A stretch of DNA of 64,000 bases from Paludisphaera rhizosphaerae (GCF_011065895.1 NZ_JAALCR010000005.1:1-64000), one strand, 5' to 3'. Numbered from the stretch's first letter, positions 1 through 9,140 are shown. Notes: generated by a model not told the origin, from the sequence alone. A program made the numbers and translations.

Positions 1-193
1 TAATAGTATCAGGAGATCGCCGGACGTCAACAATCCTCCCCGGTTTCTCCCCGATTTTTTCTCAGAGGGCTCTCGGCGGGTCCTTGCGTCGCCTCCTGGG
101 CCCTTCTACCATGTCGGTCGATTCTCATAAGTCGTGCTGCATCTCTTGAATCGTCAGCGCCTGCGGCGAGGCGGGTGCGTGGGGAGGCTGCTC

Positions 194-2332
194 GTGACGT
201 CGGTTCCTCTTCTGGCCGCGGCCGCCCCTTTGATCTCGATGGGCCCGCTGGACGTGGCGATCATCGCCATCTACTTCGTCGTCGTGCTGGGGATCGGCTT
301 CTATCTGAAGAAGTACGTCAGCACGGGCGAGGACTTCTTCATGGCCGGCCGGAAGATGACGGCCTGGATCGCGGGGTTGAGCTTCATCTCGGCGAACCTC
401 AGTTCGCTGGAGACGATGGGCTGGTCGGCGATGGCCTATCAGTACGGGATGCTGGGCGCGCACGCCTACTGGTTCGGGGCCGTGCCGGCGATCCTGTTCC
501 TGGCCGTGGTGATGATGCCCTTCTATTACATCTGCAACACGCACTCGGTTCCCGGCTATCTGAAGCTGCGGTTCGACGAGAGGACGAGTGCGCTGGCGGG
601 GATCTCGTTCTCGTTCCTGACCGTGCTGGTGAGCGGGGCGAGCATGTTCGCGATGGCGAAGATCCTCAACCTGCTGCTGGGCTGGGACATGAACGTCAGC
701 ATCTGGGTCTCCTCGCTGACGGTGGCCGTGTACGTGACGCTCGGCGGCCTGATCTCGGCGGTCTTCAACGAGGTCTTGCAGTACTTCCTGATCTGGTTCG
801 GGTCGTTGCTGATCCCGATCCTGGGTCTGATCGACGCCGGCGGCTGGAGCGGGCTGGTCCAGAAGATTGAGCGTAACGTGCCGGTGATCCATCCCACGGT
901 GGCCAACGCCAACTTCACGAGCCTCTGGCAGAACCTCGGCTCGTTCGACGCCAACCCGATGGGGGTGGACTGGATCGGCATCGTCTTCGGCCTGGCGGTC
1001 GGGGTGGGGTTCGGCTACTGGTGCACCGACTTCCTGCAGGTGCAGCGGGTGATCGTGGCCAAGGATCTGCGAGCCGCTCAGAACGGGACGATCATCGGCG
1101 CGGCCTTGAAGATGTGCGTGCCATTGATCGTCACCCTGCCAGGACTGCTGGGGCTGGCGGTGCTCTTGCACTCGGACGGATCGCCGATGGTGCTCGTCTC
1201 CGAGGCCGACCCCCGGGCGAACATCACGCATCGGACGTACAACGACGTGCTTCCTTTATTAATGGGAAGATATCTTGGCCCCGGGCTGCTGGGACTTGGC
1301 GTAACGGCGATGATCGCCGGGTTCATGTCGGGGATGGCGGGGAACGCCAGCGCCTTCGCGACGGTCTGGACCTACGACGTTTACCGGACGCTGATCCGCA
1401 AGAACGCCAGCGACGCTCACTATCTGGCGATGGGGCGGTGGTGTTCGCTGCTGGGGATCATGATGTCGGTGGGGACGGCGTACTCGCTGTTCTACTTCTC
1501 GAACATCCTGGAGTTCCTCCAGGTCCTGATCTTCTTCTTCATCGTGCCGCTGTTCGGGGTGGTCATTCTGGGGATGCTCTGGAAGAAGGCGACGCCGACC
1601 GGGGCTTTCGTCGGTTTTCTGACGGCCATCCTGGCGTCGATGGCGATGTGGGCCTTCGTCCACACCTTCCCCGACGGCCACCGACCCTCGCCAACCGCGT
1701 TCCTCGACCCCGGCGCGGTGGTGCGGGTCGAGAAAACGGGCGAAGGCGACGCGGCGGTCATCCATCGCGTGATCGTCGAAAAGGGGACCGTCCGGACGAC
1801 CAACGTCCCCATCGAGGCGCCCGGCGAGACCCCGTGGGCGGCAGGAGACAAGACGCTGGAGAAGGAGGCCGCCGCGCCTTCGAAGGTGACCGAGAAAGAC
1901 AAGACGGTCCCCGTTCGCCTGATCGCGCCCGGCGTCACCCTGGCCGACTCGAATGCCGCCGACAAGTTCGGCGCGGAGGGGGCGGACGTGGTCTTGAAGC
2001 CGGGAGTGCGGGTGGTGGCCTCGGACGTGACGCAGACCTTCAATCCGGCCGAGTTCAACCCCGCTCACGCGAAGTACATCGCCCGGTCCGAGAAAGCCAA
2101 GCCGATGGCGGTCAACGTCTACAGCTCCATGTGGACGCTGCTCATCTGCATGTCGGTCCTGATTGTCGTAAGCCTGTTTACGACCCCCAAGCCCGAATCT
2201 GAGTTGCACAACCTCGTTATGGGCCTCACCCCCCTGCCCGACGACGGACCCGCCCCGTGGTATCGGTCGCCGAAGCTCTGGGCGAGCGTCGTGGCCATCG
2301 TGCTCGTCGCGCTGAACATCATCTTCTGGTGA
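194..2332 (+). CDS. Sodium:solute symporter (SSS) family transporter with a large hydrophilic insert
   Basis: Integral membrane protein of the SSS family, which couples solute uptake to Na+; the substrate cannot be read from sequence. Many hydrophobic segments run from about residue 18 to 490, with family-like stretches such as GEDFFMAGRKM and FISANLSS near the N terminus. I chose GTG at 194 (712 aa) because GGGGAGG lies six bases upstream; GTG 134 and ATG 239 are in frame but have no such site. Between about residues 490 and 640 a hydrophilic block rich in Val, Lys, Glu and Pro separates the last helices, followed by a helix near 645-665 and a final one at the C terminus. This block is not usual for the family and is probably extracytoplasmic. 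Family confident, substrate unknown. Confidence 0.9.
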   Translation: MTSVPLLAAAAPLISMGPLDVAIIAIYFVVVLGIGFYLKKYVSTGEDFFMAGRKMTAWIAGLSFISANLSSLETMGWSAMAYQYGMLGAHAYWFGAVPAILFLAVVMMPFYYICNTHSVPGYLKLRFDERTSALAGISFSFLTVLVSGASMFAMAKILNLLLGWDMNVSIWVSSLTVAVYVTLGGLISAVFNEVLQYFLIWFGSLLIPILGLIDAGGWSGLVQKIERNVPVIHPTVANANFTSLWQNLGSFDANPMGVDWIGIVFGLAVGVGFGYWCTDFLQVQRVIVAKDLRAAQNGTIIGAALKMCVPLIVTLPGLLGLAVLLHSDGSPMVLVSEADPRANITHRTYNDVLPLLMGRYLGPGLLGLGVTAMIAGFMSGMAGNASAFATVWTYDVYRTLIRKNASDAHYLAMGRWCSLLGIMMSVGTAYSLFYFSNILEFLQVLIFFFIVPLFGVVILGMLWKKATPTGAFVGFLTAILASMAMWAFVHTFPDGHRPSPTAFLDPGAVVRVEKTGEGDAAVIHRVIVEKGTVRTTNVPIEAPGETPWAAGDKTLEKEAAAPSKVTEKDKTVPVRLIAPGVTLADSNAADKFGAEGADVVLKPGVRVVASDVTQTFNPAEFNPAHAKYIARSEKAKPMAVNVYSSMWTLLICMSVLIVVSLFTTPKPESELHNLVMGLTPLPDDGPAPWYRSPKLWASVVAIVLVALNIIFW

Positions 2333-2346
2333 CGCCGGCCGATTTC

Positions 2347-2376
2347 GTTGGTTTCGACGATTTCGACGAAACCAAC
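2347..2376 (+). terminator. Hairpin downstream of the symporter gene
   Basis: Ten-base arms GTTGGTTTCG and CGAAACCAAC are perfect inverted repeats around a ten-base loop, starting 14 bases after the symporter stop. No T-run follows, so it is either a weak intrinsic terminator or an mRNA 3'-end stabiliser. Confidence 0.45.
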
Positions 2377-2486
2377 CGCTGCAATCGCCGAATCAGATGG
2401 ATCTAGCGTCCAACCGCCTCTAGACTGGAATCAAGTTCCCAGGGGTCCCGACAAAGCGACTCCGGGACGTAATCGAGGCGAGAGGC

Positions 2487-3242
2487 ATGAGCGAGCACAA
2501 CGATCGGGCGGCGTGGTTTCAGGGCGGCGAAGCCCATTGCAGCGTAAAGCCGGAGGCTCGGAAGCGGGCGTATCGGTTGGTTTTGCTGGGTCCGCCGGGG
2601 GTAGGCAAGGGAACGCAGGCTGAGTTGCTTTGCCACAAGCTGGGAACCTGCCATCTCTCCACGGGCGACGTTTTCCGGGCGGCGGCCTGCCAGGATCACC
2701 CGAGCCCGGCGCTCCAGACGGCCCTCGCCGCGATGAAGCGGGGGGATCTGGTGTCGGACGGGTTGGTCGTGACGATGGTCGAGGAGCGATCGGTCTGCCT
2801 GTCGTGCTGCGGCGGGTTCCTGCTGGACGGGTTCCCCCGGACGGTCATGCAGGCCGAGGCACTCGACGAATTGCTGGACGAACAGGGGGTGAAGCTCGAC
2901 GCGGTCCTCTCGTATGAGTTGCCGCTGTCGGAGATCGTCGATCGCCTGAGCGGTCGGCGGACCTGCTCGAAGTGCAAGGCTGTCTACCACGTCACGGCTC
3001 GGCCTCCCCAAAAGGAGGGCGTCTGCGACGCCTGCGGCGGCTCCTTGATCCAGCGAGAGGACGACCGGCCGGAGTCGATCCGGGTCCGGATGAAAGCCTA
3101 CGAGGAGAGCACCCGCCCCCTGGCCGACTATTACGAGAAGGACGGCCGCCTGATCCGCGTATCGGCCGACGGAAAGCCGGAGGAGATCCTGGAGCGGTCG
3201 ATCCAGGCGCTGGAGGAGCGGACGGTGGCGGTGCGGAGTTGA
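2487..3242 (+). CDS. adk: Adenylate kinase with zinc-type LID
   Basis: Cytosolic enzyme converting ATP + AMP to two ADP. The P-loop GPPGVGKGTQ is at about residues 35-44, the AMP-site stretch LSTGDVFRA follows, then LLDGFPRT and a LID with two Cys pairs (CSKC and CDAC), which in this family bind zinc. The C-terminal part contains RPLADYY. At 251 aa it is longer than the usual 210-220 aa because of about 30 residues before the P-loop, with no internal Met offering a better start; a GAGAGG-like site precedes ATG 2487. The gene stands alone rather than in the secY-adk-map order common elsewhere. Identification is secure; the N-terminal extension is unexplained. Confidence 0.93.
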   Translation: MSEHNDRAAWFQGGEAHCSVKPEARKRAYRLVLLGPPGVGKGTQAELLCHKLGTCHLSTGDVFRAAACQDHPSPALQTALAAMKRGDLVSDGLVVTMVEERSVCLSCCGGFLLDGFPRTVMQAEALDELLDEQGVKLDAVLSYELPLSEIVDRLSGRRTCSKCKAVYHVTARPPQKEGVCDACGGSLIQREDDRPESIRVRMKAYEESTRPLADYYEKDGRLIRVSADGKPEEILERSIQALEERTVAVRS

Positions 3243-3338
3243 AGATGCGAGGCTGATTCATGGCGAAAGGCGGGCGGGTCGTCGGTCGCTCGCCATTCGC
3301 GTCAGGTCGAGGTGAAAGCCCTCAACCCGAAGGACGCC

Positions 3339-4343
3339 ATGAAAACTCGCTTCATTTTCGCCGTCGCGTTATTACCCCTGGATTTCTGGAATGAGGCCGT
3401 TGGACAGGAGACGCCGACGACGGCCGCCGTCCACGCCGCAGTGGCCGCGCCGCGGCCGATCCTCGACGGTTTCACCGCCGACCCGTCCATCCGGGTGTTC
3501 GGGGACACGTATTACGTCTACCCGACATCCGACAAGCCGAACTGGCTGACGACGGATTTCTCGGTCTGGTCTTCGAAGAACCTGATCGACTGGAAGCGTG
3601 AGGGGCAAATCCTGGACGTCACCAAGGACCTGGCCTGGGCCCGGATCAAGGCGTGGGCCCCCGACTGCATCGAGCGCGACGGCAGGTACTTCTTCTACTT
3701 TTGCGCCGAGGGGATGATCGGCGTGGCGACGAGCGACCGGCCGACGGGGCCGTTCAAGGACGCGCTGGGGCGTCCGTTGATTCGCAAGGGGGGGAAGGTC
3801 GACGTCCACCAGACCATCGACCCCTTCGCCTTTATCGACGACGACGGTCAGGCCTACCTCTATTTCGGCAACGGTCCCTTCGCCCAGGTCTTCCGGCTGA
3901 AGCGAGACATGATCACCCTGGACGGCGACCCGACGCGGATCCCGCTCAAGGAGTTTCGCGAAGGCATCGTCGTCTTCAAGCGAAACGGCAAGTATTACTT
4001 CATGTGGTCGGTCGACGACGCCCGCAGCCCGGACTACCGCGTGGGTTGGGGCGTCGCCGACACCCCCTTCGGCCCGGTCCAATCGCCGACCGAGGGCTTT
4101 ATCGTTCTGAAGAAGAACGGCCCGGCCGTCGGCACCGGGCATCACGGCGTCGTGAACGTCCCGGGGACGGACCGCTGGTACGTCGCCTACCACCGACACG
4201 CGATCCCCAACGGCAGCGGCTATCAACGAGAAGTCTGCCTCGTCCGCATGGAGTTCAACCCCGACGGCTCCATCCGCCCGATGGACCCGCTGTCGAACCC
4301 GTTCCCGCCTGGCTCCCTGGGTGAACCGATCTCACGACCGTAG
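3339..4343 (+). CDS. Glycoside hydrolase family 43-like protein, secreted
   Basis: Predicted exported five-bladed propeller glycosidase; GH43 enzymes mostly cleave arabinose- or xylose-containing polymers. ATG 3339 gives a short hydrophobic leader (FIFAVALLPL). The family pattern is visible: ADPSI near residue 46 (catalytic base Asp), a DPFAFIDDDGQAYLYFG stretch (pKa-modulating Asp) and REGIVVFKRNGKYY (acid Glu), then GTGHHGVV and a C-terminal WYVAYHRH motif. In-frame GTG 3312 would add nine charged residues before the leader and is less likely. The gene is not in an obvious polysaccharide-utilisation cluster. Exact substrate is not deducible. Confidence 0.85.
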   Translation: MKTRFIFAVALLPLDFWNEAVGQETPTTAAVHAAVAAPRPILDGFTADPSIRVFGDTYYVYPTSDKPNWLTTDFSVWSSKNLIDWKREGQILDVTKDLAWARIKAWAPDCIERDGRYFFYFCAEGMIGVATSDRPTGPFKDALGRPLIRKGGKVDVHQTIDPFAFIDDDGQAYLYFGNGPFAQVFRLKRDMITLDGDPTRIPLKEFREGIVVFKRNGKYYFMWSVDDARSPDYRVGWGVADTPFGPVQSPTEGFIVLKKNGPAVGTGHHGVVNVPGTDRWYVAYHRHAIPNGSGYQREVCLVRMEFNPDGSIRPMDPLSNPFPPGSLGEPISRP

Positions 4344-4498
4344 AGAAGATAGGACCAGAACAACTCCTTCATCCGATCGCCTACTCCTTCTCTCTGGGAA
4401 AAACGGGCTGGCACCGAACGCTTTCAGATCAAAGACTCAAACTGATTTCTGGGACGTGCTCACGGCACGCATTCCTACATTCTTTGGAAGACTCCTCT

Positions 4499-4927
4499 AT
4501 GTCTATTTTGCTGTCGGCCTTCGTCGCGATGCTGCTCATCGATCCAGAACCGTCTGAAAAGAAGGATCTCGACGCGATCCAGGGGACTTGGAGTGTCGCC
4601 TCAATGGAAAACGAAGGCCGGAAGCAGCCCAGGAATCCGCTCTTCCCCGTGAAGTTGATCTTTGAGAAAGACGAGGTCCTGGCGCAGGCGGGCCGGAGGC
4701 AGCCGGAGACACAGGGGACCGTCAAACTCGATCCAAAACAGACGCCGAAACACTACGACTTCAAGACGCTGGGAGGCGTCGTCGTCCCTGGGATCTATGA
4801 ACTGGATGGCGACGCATTCAAAGTCTGCCTGGGAAGCCCGGGCGACCGACCGTCGACGTTCGCCACCCAACCCGGTGATCGACGGACCTTGATCGTCTAC
4901 AAGCGAGAGAAGCCGCCGCAGAAGTGA
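4499..4927 (+). CDS. TIGR03067-type protein
   Basis: Short exported or surface-associated protein of unknown function (142 aa). After a hydrophobic start (SILLSAFVAMLLI), the sequence LDAIQGTWSV and the later GIYELDGDAFKVCL match the pattern of the planctomycete TIGR03067 domain, whose members resemble small lipocalin-like beta proteins. An upstream TTG at 4484 is in frame but the ATG places the hydrophobic stretch at the N terminus, as expected. No partner genes are suggested by the neighbours. Confidence 0.75.
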   Translation: MSILLSAFVAMLLIDPEPSEKKDLDAIQGTWSVASMENEGRKQPRNPLFPVKLIFEKDEVLAQAGRRQPETQGTVKLDPKQTPKHYDFKTLGGVVVPGIYELDGDAFKVCLGSPGDRPSTFATQPGDRRTLIVYKREKPPQK

Positions 4928-5115
4928 TGCTCAGGATGCCAAGCCCAGGGAATCTCAGGGTCATCGGTCAAGCTTCCACAGCCGTTTGAAAACGCGAACC
5001 AGGCCGATCAGAACTTGTCGAGACCGCCACAAGCCCGGGCATTTGGGGGTCATTAAAGGCATGTCATGACGGTCCTCCGTGGGGAGGGCATGTGGCCGGA
5101 GGGACTTCCTCGCGT

Positions 5116-6132
5116 TCAGGGGCCGACCAGCGCCAGAACCACTCGAAAGCCCAGGCCGGAGCCGCGCTGGTCGGCCTTTCCCGAGCCTCGCGACGTCGAG
5201 AGGCACATGGAACCCCAGTTGTGCCAGCAACCGCCGCGCATCACCCGGTCTGGCGAGTCGGAGGTTTGGAGCGGGTCCACGCCTCCCGAAGGCTGCGGGA
5301 GGTAGCCGTCGAGGCACCATTCCCAGACGTTGCCGTGCATGTCGTGGAGGCCCCAGGCGTTGGCGGGGTAGCGGCCCACCGGGGTCGTCTCGCGGAGATA
5401 GGGGCCGGCGGGCGCGCCGTTGACGGGCCGGGAACCGTCGAAGTTGGCCTGGGTGCTGCTGGGCTGGTCGCCGAAGGCCGTGGCCGTTGCGGTTCCGGCT
5501 CGGCAGGCGAACTCCCATTCGGCCTCGGTCGGCAGCCGATATTCCCACCCCGGCTCGAGCCGACCCGCGCGGCGCTCGGACTCGGTGAGTTTGCGACAGA
5601 ACTCCTCGGACTCGGCGTGGCTGACGAAGTAGATGGGATGGTCGGGGCCTTCGCCGACGTGGTCGCGCGTGGTGCCGTCCCCGACGGGGCGGGGCTGGGT
5701 CGGGTCCTTGGCCCGCTGCTCGCGCAGGGTCGCCCCCATGACGCTTTGCCACTGGGCCTGGGTCACCTCAAACTTGCCCATCCAGAAGCCGTGACGAAGA
5801 GTCACCTCAACGGGAATGGCGACATCCCGAAATCGACCCAGTTGGTCCGGGAGCCGCCCCATCTGGAAGGATCCGGGAGGACACCAGCAGAACCTCATCC
5901 CCAGCCCGTTGTCGTCCCGCTCCCTCCCAGCCCGGGGCAGGTCGTCGGGGTTGATGCGAACGGGCGGCCCTTCCGGGGGGCGCAGCGCCGGTTTCGCCAC
6001 CGGGGTGGGTGCCTCGTCGCCCCGCGGGAAAGTCGCCCGCAACCGGTCGACCAGATAGAGCAACGCCAGAACCGCCGCCGCGGATGCGACAACACCCTTC
6101 AAAAGAGGAAGCCGTCCGATGGGGTGCTTCAC
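5116..6132 (-). CDS. SUMF1/formylglycine-generating-enzyme-fold protein, membrane anchored
   Basis: 338 aa. Residues about 8-27 form a single membrane helix or uncleaved signal (LLKGVVASAAAVLALLYLV), followed by a Pro-rich linker and a SUMF1-type domain from about residue 85. Hallmarks are PPGSFQMG, WMGKFEVTQAQW, YRLPTEAEWEFACRAG, ANAWGLHDMHGNVWEW and a C-terminal GFRVV. Families with this fold either convert Cys to formylglycine in sulfatases or act in unrelated nonheme-iron or structural roles; planctomycetes carry many copies with no adjacent sulfatase, as here. I cannot find the two active-site Cys of a true FGE in the expected region, so catalytic formylglycine formation is doubtful. Confidence 0.85.
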   Translation of the reverse strand: MKHPIGRLPLLKGVVASAAAVLALLYLVDRLRATFPRGDEAPTPVAKPALRPPEGPPVRINPDDLPRAGRERDDNGLGMRFCWCPPGSFQMGRLPDQLGRFRDVAIPVEVTLRHGFWMGKFEVTQAQWQSVMGATLREQRAKDPTQPRPVGDGTTRDHVGEGPDHPIYFVSHAESEEFCRKLTESERRAGRLEPGWEYRLPTEAEWEFACRAGTATATAFGDQPSSTQANFDGSRPVNGAPAGPYLRETTPVGRYPANAWGLHDMHGNVWEWCLDGYLPQPSGGVDPLQTSDSPDRVMRGGCWHNWGSMCLSTSRGSGKADQRGSGLGFRVVLALVGP

Positions 6133-6944
6133 GGTAACGCTCGAAGAGCCGAGAACGGTCGGAAGCCAGGGATCGATTCCGGGATCCTACCGCTTCCCGC
6201 TGAACGGCTGTAGGGACAGGCGTACCCGGTCGAAGGCTGCGGCAGCTCCGATGGGGAGGACGGCGATCCAAAATTTCGACCGCCCGTCCGCCGCCAGCCC
6301 AATCGCTCTCGTCGCCCCAATCCGAATTCTCGTCCCACCAACCCGATCCTGCGCCATGTTATTGGATAGAGGACGATCTTTCACAATTCGTGATGCGGTG
6401 TTGAAGCGAGGCAGTCGATGCGGCCTCGGCCCGAGAGGAAAATGGTCGAACGAACCCGCCGTCAGGGGCGACCGCGCTGACTCAAATCGCTTTCAACAAA
6501 CAAGTTGCGTATCATGAACCGATCGTCGTCGAAAGCGAGGGAAGCCAATCGAAGCCGGGACTCGGGGAGGATCTGCGGCAAGTCGACCACAACCGTCGAG
6601 CGGCCTACGACGAACCTTCCCCCTGGCATCGACGAAGGGAGTGAAGAGTCTTCTCTCGCGGAGGTCTTGGTCGACAGGCCGGCCTCTTCACTCGGAGGGG
6701 CTCGAAAAAGCGTCGAACGAACCCAATTTTGGATCCGTAAACCACGCTCCAATCATGACTTGCGGATTCTGGGCGGATTCATCCTCGACGAACGAAGCCG
6801 GCGGCGAGCGAGGCCGGCTTGATTCTTGCGAAAGGGAGGAGGACGCGCCCGGAAATCCTCGTGGGTTACGATCCAGAGGGGCGTCGAAGGGGGCGGTGCA
6901 GTCGCGTTATGGAAACGACGGCGCACCCCAGTTTTCCCATGTGA
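6133..6944. other. Intergenic region without a credible gene
   Basis: About 0.8 kb between the start of the SUMF1-like gene (minus) and the promoter-like box of the YiiX-like gene (plus). Short open frames exist on both strands (for example plus 6505-6822 and minus 6462-6752) but none has a ribosome binding site, a recognisable motif or planctomycete-like residue usage. Base composition is visibly lower in GC than in flanking genes. It should hold the two divergent promoters; the rest may be a decayed gene. Confidence 0.6.
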
Positions 6945-6950
6945 TATAAT
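6945..6950 (+). promoter_or_regulatory. Perfect TATAAT -10 box
   Basis: TATAAT within GATATAAT, about 108 bases upstream of the YiiX-like gene, standing out in GC-rich surroundings. No good -35 is seen 17 bases upstream. The same eight-base string occurs before rimO. Confidence 0.45.
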
Positions 6951-7057
6951 CCTACGTATTGGACGTCGACGCCGGCGTCACTCGTCGGCCTTCCGGCACG
7001 TTTTCCAAAAAACGCGCGGGTGCGCCGCCGCGATCCAATACACCGGAGATTGGCCCC

Positions 7058-7906
7058 ATGGTTACCTTTCTGCTTCTCGTCGCTCCATGGATTCTGAACC
7101 CACCCGAGGAGCGGGAGATGACGGAACGAATGGTCCCCGCCGGCTTCCACGGCAATTACTGGGGACCCGCGGCCACGGAGGCCCGTAAGGATGGTCGTCT
7201 ACCGAAGATCACGCTGACCCCTCAAATGCAGCGCTGGGATGAATGGGGTCGGAAAAACCTCCGGAGCGGCGACATCGTCTTCCGCCTTGGAGACGCTCGG
7301 GTGGCGAAGGGCTGGTTTCCGATGAGCCGGTTCCTGGCCAATGCCAGTAACAGTAAGTTCTCACACACGGGCGTGGTGTCGGTCGAGGACGGCGAGCCGT
7401 TCGTTTACGACACCACGCGGACGAGCGTCGCCCGCCAGCCGTTCTGTGTGTGGATTCTGGACAACGTCGGGCATTTCGGGGTCAAGCGGCTGAAGCCGGA
7501 ATACCGGTCTCAGATCCCGCAAGTGGTCGACTATGTGCACGACGTGTTTGAAAAGCAGGTTCCGTTCGACTACGAGCTAGGGCTGGACGACAAGGCCCTG
7601 TACTGCATCGAGTTGACCGAGAAGGCGTTCCGTCACGCCGGGCTGAAGCTCTCCGACCCGATCCGGCTGGGCGACATGGAACGCGCTGCGGAGTTCCCTG
7701 TGCAGATGATCGGGATCGCGCAGGCCTCGCAGTTCGCGCTCAAGAGCCCGCTGACCTTCGAGCAGGAGGTCTTCTTCCCCGGCAACGAGCGGCACGGGAT
7801 CTGGTCGTCCGACAAGCTCCAGGTCGTCGTTCCGCCCACGTTCACCCCGGGCTATCCGTTCATGGCGGACCACGGCCTGCCCCAGGACGTCGCTTCCGCG
7901 AACTGA
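7058..7906 (+). CDS. YiiX/YebB-like NlpC/P60-fold cysteine hydrolase, exported
   Basis: 282 aa from ATG 7058, preceded by GGAGAT. The N terminus (VTFLLLVAPWIL) looks like a signal peptide. The permuted NlpC/P60 pattern of the YiiX family is readable: SGDIVFR, then NSKFSHTGVV with the His, and later PFDYELGLDDKALYCIELTEKAF with the catalytic Cys. Such proteins are thought to cleave amide or ester bonds in lipids or peptides at the envelope. The convergent downstream gene ends 30 bases away. The frame is open back to 6959, but upstream residues are basic and look non-coding. Confidence 0.8.
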   Translation: MVTFLLLVAPWILNPPEEREMTERMVPAGFHGNYWGPAATEARKDGRLPKITLTPQMQRWDEWGRKNLRSGDIVFRLGDARVAKGWFPMSRFLANASNSKFSHTGVVSVEDGEPFVYDTTRTSVARQPFCVWILDNVGHFGVKRLKPEYRSQIPQVVDYVHDVFEKQVPFDYELGLDDKALYCIELTEKAFRHAGLKLSDPIRLGDMERAAEFPVQMIGIAQASQFALKSPLTFEQEVFFPGNERHGIWSSDKLQVVVPPTFTPGYPFMADHGLPQDVASAN

Positions 7907-7936
7907 TCTCAGCCGAATCCTGGGAGGGGCCGTCCA

Positions 7937-8557
7937 TCACCCGACGACGGCTTCTTCCCTTGGATTCAGGGCCGAGCCGGGCGCTCGACGTCGAGCCCCC
8001 TGCTCCAGCAGCGCCAGGGCGATCAGTCCCTGGATCGTCAGTTCGGCCCAGGTGTTGATCCTCGTCCCGGCCACGAACCGGAAGAGGAGGGCGTCGACGT
8101 TGTGCCACGACGTCGCCCGGATCGCGTAGAAAGCCAGCAGCAGGAGCACCGGCGCAAGGATGACGAGATCGCGACGGGATTCCCGGCCCGTGGCGAGTCG
8201 ACGGACCATGAGCACGCCCAAAGCGGCTGCGACGATAGAGGCGGCGATGATGCCGACCTGGACCGGGCCTCGAAAGTGATACCACTCCTCGTGGATCGCC
8301 TCTTGCCTCAGCAGGTCCGTCAGCGCCCCTTGGGCGTCCACCAGCTTGCCCGCCCCCAGAACCGCGAAGAGGATCATCAGGCCCGGCCATAGCCACGAGC
8401 CGGAAGGCCTCCGAAGTCCGTCGCGCCTCCAGACCCAGAGGGCCAGGCCGACCAGGACCAGATAGGCCAGCGCCACGAACCAGGGGCGGATGAACGAGCG
8501 ACTCGGCTGATCCACGGCGATCAAGGCGAACGATACCAGCAAGATCGGCGTCCTCAA
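7937..8557 (-). CDS. Polytopic membrane protein of unknown function
   Basis: 206 aa with about four or five hydrophobic segments (near residues 5-15, 26-45, 57-70, 98-118, 130-147) and an Arg-rich C terminus. I recognise no family motif. It is transcribed away from the ubiquitin-like/DUF4132 pair, with about 117 bases between the divergent starts, so shared regulation is possible but unproven. Confidence 0.7.
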   Translation of the reverse strand: MRTPILLVSFALIAVDQPSRSFIRPWFVALAYLVLVGLALWVWRRDGLRRPSGSWLWPGLMILFAVLGAGKLVDAQGALTDLLRQEAIHEEWYHFRGPVQVGIIAASIVAAALGVLMVRRLATGRESRRDLVILAPVLLLLAFYAIRATSWHNVDALLFRFVAGTRINTWAELTIQGLIALALLEQGARRRAPGSALNPREEAVVG

Positions 8558-8674
8558 AGCGAAGTAGGTTCCGTCCAGTCGGCGACCGAGGCCGTCGCGA
8601 ATCGCCCCGGACGGACCTATCCTAGGCTAAATAAGCACCTGGAATCGACTCCAACCCAACCGGGAGGTCCATCC

Positions 8675-9079
8675 ATGGCCGCCACCCTCACCATCCGCGA
8701 CGAAACGCCCGCCGGCGCAGTCTCGGACGCCTGGTCCCTGGAATTCCTGACCGAGACCATCACCGTCCGCGACCTGATCCGCGAGCGCGTCTACCAGGAA
8801 GTCCAGGACTACAACCTCAAGCGCAACTCCACGGCCCCCTACCGAGGCCTCGTCCAACCCGAAGGCCTGGAGAAGGCGCTGAATGCCCCCAAACCGGCCG
8901 ACGCGTTCCGCCCGATCGACTGGAAGAAGCAGTACGAGAAAGCCGTCGAGGCGTTCGAGACCAACCGCATCCTCATCCTCATTGACGACAACCAGGCCGA
9001 ATCCCTCGACGAAACCTTCACCATCGGCCCCGCGACGGCCGTGACCTTTTTGAGGCTGACGCTGCTGGTCGGGGGATGA
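8675..9079 (+). CDS. Small protein with ubiquitin-like (beta-grasp) pattern ending in Gly-Gly
   Basis: 134 aa, start ATG 8675 with GGGAGG seven bases upstream. Seen: a strand-like segment LTIRD (4-9), a second (22-25), TETITVRDLIRERVYQEV (26-43, strand-turn-helix as in ubiquitin), a roughly 50-residue insert, then RILILIDD (98-105), SLDETFTIG, and the terminal VTFLRLTLLVGG with the stop directly after the second Gly. The order and the C terminus resemble ubiquitin (LHLVLRLRGG) and other conjugated or sulfur-carrier beta-grasp proteins. It precedes the DUF4132 gene by 61 bases on the same strand. No E1, E2, JAB or ThiF-like gene lies nearby. The fold assignment is my inference; MoaD/ThiS are much shorter and not a match. 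It may instead be an uncharacterised planctomycete protein with a chance GG end. Confidence 0.6.
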   Translation: MAATLTIRDETPAGAVSDAWSLEFLTETITVRDLIRERVYQEVQDYNLKRNSTAPYRGLVQPEGLEKALNAPKPADAFRPIDWKKQYEKAVEAFETNRILILIDDNQAESLDETFTIGPATAVTFLRLTLLVGG

Positions 9080-9140
9080 TCAAAGGACGGGGAGGTACAG
9101 TCGGTGGATTCCTTCCTTGGCGATTCCGTTGGAGGCGATC

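Noticed and set aside
5092-6213. 373-residue plus-strand open frame over the SUMF1-like gene
   Set aside because: Mirror of a recognisable protein; no own motif.
6462-6822. Two overlapping short frames on opposite strands in the 6.1-6.9 kb gap
   Set aside because: No ribosome binding site, no motif, and no planctomycete-like start; not supportable as genes.
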